In this document: in pieces, positions 6,149 through 11,039 of the stretch | Numbering within the stretch: position 1 is the first letter of the stretch | How the letters are laid out: each line of letters begins with the position of its first letter | Assembly (NCBI GenBank): GCA_937974195.1 | Contig: CALJIC010000039.1 | Span: forward strand, 1 to 11,039 | Length of the DNA: 11,039 bases | Direction: 5' to 3' | Source: an uncultured Roseiflexaceae bacterium | GTDB taxonomy: Bacteria; Chloroflexota; Chloroflexia; Chloroflexales; Roseiflexaceae | Position numbers and translations under genes: made by a program | The notes under the pieces: generated by a model | Seen by the model: the letters and a program-made list of their open reading frames with translations, nothing else | The model's database searches: none | Told to the model about the DNA's origin: nothing

Positions 6149-7783
6149 TCAACCGGTGAGCAGGTGATGCTCCGCCTGATCTGGCGGCACTGCGTCCACG
6201 GTCGCATCAACGTCGGCGAGGGCGCCACCGGGCGGCACCGCCCGGTGCCAGGCGACAGCGGACAGCGCGGCGAGCAGCAGCGCCGGGGCTGCCGTGTCGA
6301 GGTTATCGCCGCCGAGCGGTGTGAGGCCCGCCACAACCAGTGCGCCAAGCAGCGCGCCGGGCAGGCGCAGCGCCGGCGGGAGCCAGTGCTGTCCGCCGAC
6401 GATCAGGCCGGCCAGCGGCACAACCATGTAGAACGCTATTGCGTGGACCGGCGTACCATCACGGATCCCTTGCGCCCCCACGCACCCGCCGATCGCGGCG
6501 GCGAGCCCGCTCCCGAGCGCGAGTGCTACGATGCGCGTCAGTGGGCTCATACCCCGGCGCTCCTCTGATGTGACCCACGCCCGGCCACGCCCATCGTGGC
6601 AGGCAGCGGCGATGACCGCAAGCGCGAGCGCGACAAGCCCCGCCAGCGGCGTGAGTAGTAGCAGCTGTACTGGATAGTTGCCGAGACCGGCGGGGGACTG
6701 CATCCCCACCACGGCGGCGCCGGCCATCGCCAGCCCGAGCATCAGCGCCGCGCGGCGCACAGTCGAGCGGACGACTATTCGGCCCTGGTCGCCCCCAGGC
6801 TGTCGCGCTCGCCCCAGCACCCATAGGCTGCCGCCCGCCACGCAGGCCAGCAGCAGGACAGCCGCCGGGCTGCCCCAGGTGAGGCGCACTAGCCCGAGCG
6901 TCAGCGTGATCGGGAACAGCGCCCAGGCGAGCAACGTCAGCTGGGAGAGCCGAAGGCGGGGGGCAGGCGCAGCGGTCCGTGCAGCCGGTGAGCGAGTCGA
7001 CAGCGAGACCAGCAGGAGCACGGCGCAGGCGGCGCCGAAGAGCACCAGAGTCGGTAGGAGGGTCGGCAACCGCGTGCCCGAGCTGAGCGGGAGCTGCGAC
7101 GCCCCCGGCTGTGCGAGCATGAGGGCCGCAAGCGTGCCGCCGCCGACCAGTGTCACGAGCGCCGCCGGACGGCGCAGGGCGACGGTTAGCAGGCCGTGCA
7201 GCAAGCCGACCGCGGCGCCCGCCAGTCCTGCGCCGAGCAGGGCCCACGGTAGGGCGTCAGGGTTTGCGGTGAGCCAGAACTCCTGGCCTCCGCCAGCCCC
7301 TGGCGCCCGTACCAGATAGGCGCCGAGCAGGACGACTGCGCCAGTGGAGAGGTCCAGGTCATCGAAGCGCAGCGGCAGGCAGAGCGCCAGCGTCAGCGCG
7401 GCCACCTGTAGGAGCAACGCCATCCCGGCGTCGGGGGCAAGTTCGCCGGCAGCCCCGAGCGCAAACGGGCGGCGCAGACTCATGACCGCGAGGAGCAGCA
7501 TCACGCCCATGAGGAGCACGAGCCCCCTGCCGCCTCGCGGTAGCGCGAGGCGGGGCCACCGCGGGCGCGGCAGCTCGCGCCGCAACGCGCGAGCAGTGGC
7601 TTTGGGGTCGCCAAGGTCGGCGAGCGCCGCCGCCCGCGCCGCTGATGCATCGAGGCCGCGGCTGCGGTAGCTCGCCTGCGCCTCGGCAAAGTGGTCCAGG
7701 ATCTCGGCGCGCAGCCGCGCCCGGCGGGCGGGGTCGGCGTCGCGCAGCGCCGCGGCGAGCCATGCCTCCAGATCGTCGCTCAT
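6149..7783 (-). CDS. HAAS/DUF1700-like N-terminal domain fused to an RbsC-like permease body
   Basis: The ATG at 7783 overlaps the PadR stop codon (TGATG), giving 544 residues and implying translational coupling. Residues 1-70 are soluble helices with the pattern of HAAS/permease-prefix domains that accompany PadR regulators: RLRAEILDHFAEAQASY (24-40), then ARAAALADLGDPKATARALR (49-68). The rest is hydrophobic, with about ten to twelve membrane segments from residue 87 to 512. Several stretches resemble ribose/branched-chain ABC permeases (BPD_transp_2): LRFDDLDLSTGAVVLLGAYL (138-157, compare the IDLSVG motif of RbsC), GLLHGLLTVALRRPAALVTL (193-212), and near the end PLAGLIVGGQHWLPPALRLP (456-475). 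No ABC ATPase or binding protein is next to it. It may be a permease that borrows an ATPase, or a membrane sensor/effector built on a permease fold. Substrate unknown. Confidence 0.7.
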   Translation of the reverse strand: MSDDLEAWLAAALRDADPARRARLRAEILDHFAEAQASYRSRGLDASAARAAALADLGDPKATARALRRELPRPRWPRLALPRGGRGLVLLMGVMLLLAVMSLRRPFALGAAGELAPDAGMALLLQVAALTLALCLPLRFDDLDLSTGAVVLLGAYLVRAPGAGGGQEFWLTANPDALPWALLGAGLAGAAVGLLHGLLTVALRRPAALVTLVGGGTLAALMLAQPGASQLPLSSGTRLPTLLPTLVLFGAACAVLLLVSLSTRSPAARTAAPAPRLRLSQLTLLAWALFPITLTLGLVRLTWGSPAAVLLLACVAGGSLWVLGRARQPGGDQGRIVVRSTVRRAALMLGLAMAGAAVVGMQSPAGLGNYPVQLLLLTPLAGLVALALAVIAAACHDGRGRAWVTSEERRGMSPLTRIVALALGSGLAAAIGGCVGAQGIRDGTPVHAIAFYMVVPLAGLIVGGQHWLPPALRLPGALLGALVVAGLTPLGGDNLDTAAPALLLAALSAVAWHRAVPPGGALADVDATVDAVPPDQAEHHLLTG

Positions 7784-8109
7784 CACAGCCCTCCCACGGC
7801 GTGGCCGAGCACGGCCGTGACCGCCTCCCGGTAGCGGAGCCACGCTGCGCGCTCGCGCTCGAGCGCGTCCCGCCCGGCCTCTGTGATGGTGTAGCGTCGG
7901 CGGGTGCGTCCGTCCGCGGTGGCCTCCTCCGCAGCGGCGATCAGCCCGCGCTCCTCCAGTCCGTGGAGGGTCGGGTAGAGTGTCCCTTCGCGAAAGGCGA
8001 GCACCTCCCCCGAGCGTTGCCGGATGGTGCTGGCGATCGCGTAGCCGTGGCTCGGCCCCTCCGACAGAATGTGGAGGATGAGCAATGGCAGGGTGCCTTT
8101 GACGTTCAT
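7783..8109 (-). CDS. PadR-family transcriptional repressor
   Basis: The 108-residue product starts at ATG 8109 (MNVKGTLPLLILHIL), preceded by GGAG with a six-base gap. The frame is open further upstream, but earlier starts would lie inside the promoter palindromes. It has the full PadR winged-helix signature: PLLILHILSEGPSHGYAIAS (8-27), then EGTLYPTLHGLEERGLI (about 41-57) and RRRYTITEAGRDALERE (about 69-85), with a C-terminal dimerisation helix to the end. It is a short, PadR-s1-type protein. PadR proteins usually repress their own promoter and an adjacent membrane protein gene and are released by hydrophobic ligands or membrane stress. Here the target is the HAAS-permease gene whose start overlaps this stop codon. 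The family call is firm; the inducing signal is not visible. Confidence 0.92.
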   Translation of the reverse strand: MNVKGTLPLLILHILSEGPSHGYAIASTIRQRSGEVLAFREGTLYPTLHGLEERGLIAAAEEATADGRTRRRYTITEAGRDALERERAAWLRYREAVTAVLGHAVGGL

Positions 8110-8120
8110 CGTTCGCTCCA

Positions 8121-8167
8121 TACCTCGAATACCGAGGTACATTACATCGGATTCCGATGCGTGTCAA
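8121..8167 (-). promoter_or_regulatory. PadR promoter with two palindromic operators
   Basis: On the minus strand the -35 box TTGACA (8167-8162) is followed by TGTAAT (8146-8141) after 15 bp, or by TAATGT after 17 bp. A perfect palindrome CATCGGA-T-TCCGATG (8145-8159) fills the spacer. A second, TACCTCG-N5-CGAGGTA (8121-8139), covers the expected start of transcription and ends two bases from the GGAG ribosome site. Both are well placed for autorepression. The two palindromes differ in sequence, so one may serve another regulator or act as an mRNA hairpin. Confidence 0.6.
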
Positions 8168-8400
8168 GGCTACACCAGAGCGGCGGCTCTCCCCGGAGGC
8201 TCGCGGGTGAGGTGGACGGATATATCAAACCTTTGCTAAAGAGGCTTTAGGTCGCTGGTATGGCTACGCTCCTACTGCTGTATAGTACCCCGACCCACTG
8301 CTGGATAGCCCCACGCTCCTACCGTTTGACTCTATTTCCTCACAGGATGGCTCGCTATACTTGCAGAGGGAGCGCAGCTGTAATCATTCATTCTGCTGCC
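8168..8400. other. Divergent intergenic region, no gene seen; possible -10 box
   Basis: This lies between the leftward PadR promoter and the rightward genes. It holds a short perfect hairpin, CTAAAG-AGG-CTTTAG (8236-8250), and an imperfect repeat of a TGCTG-ATAG-CCCC pattern within about 8270-8315. A good -10 box on the plus strand, TATACT (8356-8361), has no convincing -35 partner at normal distance; TTGACT near 8325 is too far. If used, transcription would start near 8368, just ahead of the first structured element. An open frame across 8260-8529 shows no coding character. Confidence 0.3.
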
Positions 8401-8484
8401 CGCGCACTCGGGCGACGAAACGTGCGACCAGACTGGGGAACGACCTGCCACAGGTACGCCCCGGGCCGGTCGCCGTTTCGTTTT
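8401..8484 (+). ncRNA. Structured RNA element, copy 1 (attenuator-like)
   Basis: An upstream hairpin pairs CGCAC (8403-8407) with GTGCG (8422-8426). A competing long hairpin pairs CGAAACG plus GCGACC (8416-8429, one bulged T) with GGTCGC plus CGTTTCG (8468-8480). Inside it GGGG pairs with CCCC and ACCTG pairs with CAGGT around a CCA loop. It ends in TTTT (8481-8484). The two hairpins share bases 8422-8426, so they cannot form together, as in attenuators. The same layout and much of the sequence recur at 8741-8821. A small inverted repeat, TTTAAAG/CTTTAAA (8482-8502), follows before the 69-residue gene. It matches no riboswitch family I can name. Confidence 0.5.
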
Positions 8485-8512
8485 AAAGTTCCGGCCTTTA
8501 AAGCCCAGTCCA

Positions 8513-8722
8513 ATGTCAAACCCAGGTGATCACCACGACCGTGTCCTCACCACCGATGAGCTGCTTGCCTCTGGTACCAGGGGTAGGTCAGTAGTCGAGA
8601 TCCCGCTGGCGAGCTACCACAACATCGTCAAGTTCCTGCGACGCGCGCACGAGCACCGCCCGAATCGGGATGTTCTCTGGTGTCTCCGGGCACTCGACGA
8701 TTACGCGCCCACGCGCGAGTAG
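8513..8722 (+). CDS. Small hypothetical protein (69 aa)
   Basis: This is a soluble, charged protein, mostly helical in its second half: VVEIPLASYHNIVKFLRRAH (27-46) followed by HRPNRDVLWCLRALDDYAPT. I do not recognise a family. The codons, especially from residue 28 on, have the G/C-rich third positions of neighbouring genes, which favours a real gene. However, no Shine-Dalgarno is visible before the ATG at 8513, and a start further in cannot be excluded. It sits between two related structured elements, the first in its presumed leader and the second directly downstream, ending in a terminator. A regulatory or RNA-linked role is possible but unsupported. Confidence 0.5.
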   Translation: MSNPGDHHDRVLTTDELLASGTRGRSVVEIPLASYHNIVKFLRRAHEHRPNRDVLWCLRALDDYAPTRE

Positions 8723-8740
8723 GTAAGACAACAACCTTCC

Positions 8741-8821
8741 TGCCGCGCACTCGGCCACAACGTGCGGTCTGACCGGGAATACCTCCTCTCACGAGGCACT
8801 TTCCCGGCAGGCCGCTTTTTT
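8741..8821 (+). ncRNA. Structured RNA element, copy 2 (attenuator-like, terminator-ending)
   Basis: This is a second copy of the 8401-8484 element. Shared blocks in the same order are GCGCACTCGG, C-AC-AA-CGTGCG, GAC-GGGAA, ACCT, AGG, CCCGG and a closing GG-CGC before a T-tract. The upstream hairpin pairs CGCAC (8746-8750) with GTGCG (8762-8766) and overlaps the 5' arm of the terminator at 8764-8766, so forming one disrupts the base of the other. The element occupies the gap between the 69-residue gene and the secreted LamG-like protein and ends 15 bases before the latter's ATG. Confidence 0.5.
8764..8821 (+). terminator. Strong intrinsic terminator
   Basis: A long GC-rich stem pairs GCGG with CCGC (8764-8767 with 8812-8815), CTG with CAG, CCGGGAA with TTCCCGG and, at the tip, CCTC with GAGG. 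Six T residues follow directly (8816-8821). It would end transcription from the left just before the ribosome site of the next gene, so that gene is either controlled by readthrough or has a promoter I cannot see. Confidence 0.75.
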
Positions 8822-8836
8822 ATGCTTGGAGCGATT

Positions 8837-9592
8837 ATGAGCCGTGCTGCCATCCTCGTCCTTCTCAGCATTCTTGCCCTTGGTGCTGTTGCCATAGGCC
8901 AGTACGCTGCCCAGGCTCACGCCACGGTGAGCAGTGCAGAGGCGATCCTGACCTACCCCATATCCCTCCCAACCCCGACGATGGGCGGGGCCCCCGCGCC
9001 GGCTCCCGCTCTCGCGTCGGTCGGCACGGTACCACTCGCGCCCCCGGCCATCCTTGCATCCTGGCAGGTGCTCGACACCCCGGCTTCGCTGTCCGGCGAG
9101 GGCGGGCGATGGGTGGAGCGCCAGGGGCATATCGCGCAGGACGGCCTCAACCCGGCGGCCTCGCTGAGTGCGGCTGAGACGGCGCTCCTCAGCCCTGACA
9201 TCTACGACAACATCGCGATCAGCGCCAGCTACTACGACGAGGGGAACGGCACGGTAGGGCTCATCGCGCGCCACAGCGATCGTGGCTTCTACCGTGTGCG
9301 GCTCCACACCGACCCGACCTTCGATGGCGAGGCCCTCATGCTCGAGAAGGTGGTGGACGGCGTTGCGCTTCCGTTGGTGAGCAACCACGGCGAGCCGCTC
9401 TACCAGCGCCACAGCTGGCACACTCTCACCCTCTCCTTTCAGGACGGACAGATTACCGTCACGCTGGACGACCAGATCGTCGCCCAGGTCGTAGATGCGG
9501 CGCCGCTCCCCGCCGGCCGCGTCGGGCTCTACGCCCGCGCCCTCGGCGGCATGTTCTTCGATCAGGTCACTCTGGCCGGCAAGGAGCTGTAG
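8837..9592 (+). CDS. Secreted LamG/DUF1080-like beta-sandwich protein
   Basis: With the ATG at 8837 (GGAG five bases upstream) the product is 251 residues beginning with a Sec signal peptide, MSRAAILVLLSILALGAVAI, and a likely cleavage after AHA at about 29. An earlier in-frame ATG at 8822 directly abuts the terminator T-tract and is less likely. A Pro/Ala-rich linker (about 40-72) leads into a domain of about 75-251 with the pattern of concanavalin A-like/3-keto-disaccharide hydrolase (DUF1080) folds: GTVGLIARHSDRGFYRVRLH (138-157), the W194 region SWHTLTLSFQDGQITVTLDD (193-212) and the closing PAGRVGLYARALGGMFFDQV (225-244). Such domains bind or act on glycans; catalytic residues cannot be assigned. 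The next gene starts three bases after its stop, so the two are co-transcribed and both exported. Confidence 0.75.
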   Translation: MSRAAILVLLSILALGAVAIGQYAAQAHATVSSAEAILTYPISLPTPTMGGAPAPAPALASVGTVPLAPPAILASWQVLDTPASLSGEGGRWVERQGHIAQDGLNPAASLSAAETALLSPDIYDNIAISASYYDEGNGTVGLIARHSDRGFYRVRLHTDPTFDGEALMLEKVVDGVALPLVSNHGEPLYQRHSWHTLTLSFQDGQITVTLDDQIVAQVVDAAPLPAGRVGLYARALGGMFFDQVTLAGKEL

Positions 9593-9595
9593 GCC

Positions 9596-11039
9596 ATGCG
9601 CGCGCTCCTCACGCTGCTCATCTTCGCCCTTGTCACAGCCGCTGGCGTACTCGTCTCTCCAGCCCAGGCGCAGACCCAGGTCGCAGCGCCGGCCTTCGAG
9701 CTCCAGGGTACGGTCGCTGGCGCCCGTGAGGTGAAGTTCCCCCATGTCGCCGCGTCCGGGCCGAATGTCTACGCCGCCGCGAACATCAACCGCGAGGCGG
9801 CAAGCTTCTGGGCGAAGCAGGACACGGCGGCCGCCTTCGGTGCCGCCGAGAGCCTCGGCATCGCCGAGGGCCAGCCCGACTACTCCACCGCCACGATCAC
9901 GACCGACGCCGACGGCACCATCTACTACGCCTGGGTCAACCAGACGGCCCGCGCGATCTTCCTGCGCGTCAAGCGCCCCGGCCAGGACTGGATGCCGGCG
10001 CAGACGGTGGTTGCGGGTCAGCCCTTCCCGGTCTTCCCTGAGATCGCGGTCACGAGCGACGGCCAGCTGTTCGTCGTGTGGCGCAACCCCGATCGGCCCT
10101 TCATGTACCGGCGCAGCGCCGATGGCGGCGCAACCTGGGGGCCGATCCAGCCTCTCTCCGACGCGGCGGCAGTGAACATCGCCGACCTCGCCGTGGGCCC
10201 GCGGGGCGAGCTCGCTATCACCTACATGGGCGGTGAAGGCGACCGGCTGCAGATCTACGTCGCGACGTGGAACGGCAGTGGCTTCACCAAGACCCGGGTC
10301 ACGCGGCTGAACGGCGACTACGCCGACCCGAGTGCGACGTTCACGCCCGACGGGCGGCTGTTCGTGAGCTGGCGCGGCGTGGCCGACGCCGGCTTCGCCT
10401 CGGGGGTCTTCTTCGCCGAGCGCCAGGCTGACGGCTCCTACCCCACCGCCCGCCTCATTGGCGGCAAGGTGCAGGGCCGCGTGAGCATGGAGAGCGATGC
10501 GGCCGGAAACCTGCACGTTATCTGGAATGCCGGCGGGAAGCTCTGGTACAGCGTCAAGCCCGCCAATGGCAGCTGGGCCGGGCCGGTAGACGCCCCCGCG
10601 GGCAGCGGCACTATCTTCAACGCGCATGCCGCGGTGAGCGCCGGCACGGGCGGAGCGATCTTCGTGCACGCCGTCAGCGAGGTCTTTGTCGGCTCCCAGG
10701 TCTCGCTGCGCTACTTCCGCTTCCGTAGCGGCCTCTCAGTGGGCCCGGCCCTGAGCGCCCGCCCCGTGCTTGAGCAGGGTGCCACCAGTACCCGCGCCAG
10801 CGCGCTCGCCCTCTCCTTCACCGAGGTCAGCGGCACGCCGGCTGAGGTCCGCTACCGCTGGGGGAGCCCGCCGACCGACGCCGACCCCTGGCAGCTCTTT
10901 GTCGCGCAGATGACCGTCGCGGCCCCGGTGCTGGCCTCATCCCACTGCAGCGCTCAGTCGCTCTACACCCAGGTGCGCGCCGGCGGCGTGATGCAGACGC
11001 AGCCGCTCTCTGCCTCGATCCAGCTCGACCAGGCCGTGC
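9596..11039 (+). CDS. Secreted BNR/sialidase-like beta-propeller protein, 3'-truncated
   Basis: The reading frame from ATG 9596 is open for 481 codons to the right edge. GGAG lies nine bases upstream within the end of the preceding gene. The protein begins with a signal peptide, MRALLTLLIFALVTAAGVLV, probably cut after AQA at about 26. From about 45 to 400 it shows repeating propeller blades, each with a D-G-x-hydrophobic turn followed by a V/I-x-W strand: DADGTIYYAWVN, SDGQLFVVWRN, PDGRLFVSWRG and DAAGNLHVIWNA. One clear Asp-box/BNR motif, S-x-D-x-G-x-x-W, is at S174-W181. This is the exo-sialidase-like fold, but the arginine triad of true sialidases is not evident, so an adhesive or glycan-binding role is as likely as an enzymatic one. 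The region after about residue 430 begins a further domain cut by the window. Confidence 0.75.
   Translation, partial: MRALLTLLIFALVTAAGVLVSPAQAQTQVAAPAFELQGTVAGAREVKFPHVAASGPNVYAAANINREAASFWAKQDTAAAFGAAESLGIAEGQPDYSTATITTDADGTIYYAWVNQTARAIFLRVKRPGQDWMPAQTVVAGQPFPVFPEIAVTSDGQLFVVWRNPDRPFMYRRSADGGATWGPIQPLSDAAAVNIADLAVGPRGELAITYMGGEGDRLQIYVATWNGSGFTKTRVTRLNGDYADPSATFTPDGRLFVSWRGVADAGFASGVFFAERQADGSYPTARLIGGKVQGRVSMESDAAGNLHVIWNAGGKLWYSVKPANGSWAGPVDAPAGSGTIFNAHAAVSAGTGGAIFVHAVSEVFVGSQVSLRYFRFRSGLSVGPALSARPVLEQGATSTRASALALSFTEVSGTPAEVRYRWGSPPTDADPWQLFVAQMTVAAPVLASSHCSAQSLYTQVRAGGVMQTQPLSASIQLDQAV

Noticed and set aside
7784..8167. Extension of the permease-like gene upstream to 8167 (672 residues)
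   Set aside because: The extra residues are Arg/His-rich and overlap the whole PadR gene in another frame. The ATG overlapping the PadR stop codon gives a normal HAAS start.
8260..8529. An 89-codon plus-strand open frame
   Set aside because: It runs through the structured element and overlaps the 8513 gene in another frame. The amino-acid content and third-base pattern do not look coding.
8789..10669. A 626-codon open frame on the minus strand
   Set aside because: It lies opposite the two exported proteins. The plus-strand frames carry signal peptides, recognisable domains and ribosome sites, while the minus translation is Arg/Gly/Glu-rich low-complexity sequence typical of antisense frames in GC-rich DNA.

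Overview
The window reads as a piece of a GC-rich bacterial chromosome, most likely from the Chloroflexota. That placement is an inference from style: GC-rich codon use, an erythromycin/sterol-type GT1 glycosyltransferase, a PadR-controlled membrane protein and secreted beta-sandwich and propeller proteins. No rRNA or tRNA is present to fix it. One stretch, 936-2285, is visibly richer in A/T than everything around it and was probably acquired.

Layout. 1-747 (+): the 3' part of a calcineurin-like metallophosphoesterase with all metal-binding motifs, frameshifted in a run of seven G near its end. 936-2285 (-): a 449-residue protein with a C-terminal Apea-like HEPN domain and its own promoter. 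2470-2874 (-): a small membrane protein resembling the DUF457/YdjM metal-dependent hydrolases. 3138-4327 (-): a two-gene unit, a phage-type antirepressor (P22_AR_N plus ORF6C) followed by a small XRE regulator. Two different arrays of palindromes flank this unit, and both have centre-to-centre spacing of exactly 41 bp. 4577-5875 (-): the glycosyltransferase. 6149-8109 (-): a PadR repressor whose stop codon overlaps the start of a 544-residue membrane protein. That protein joins an N-terminal HAAS/DUF1700-like helical domain to a body resembling RbsC-type ABC permeases. The PadR promoter carries two palindromes placed where a repressor would act. 8401-8821 (+): two related hairpin-rich elements bracket a 69-residue hypothetical gene; the second ends in a clear intrinsic terminator. 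8837-11039 (+): two secreted proteins in tandem, a LamG/DUF1080-like beta-sandwich protein and a BNR/sialidase-like beta-propeller that runs off the window.

The most interesting parts are the XRE/antirepressor switch with its two 41-bp-phased operator arrays, the duplicated attenuator-like RNA element, and the PadR-HAAS-permease protein with no ABC ATPase beside it. I do not see a complete prophage, an insertion sequence or a CRISPR array.
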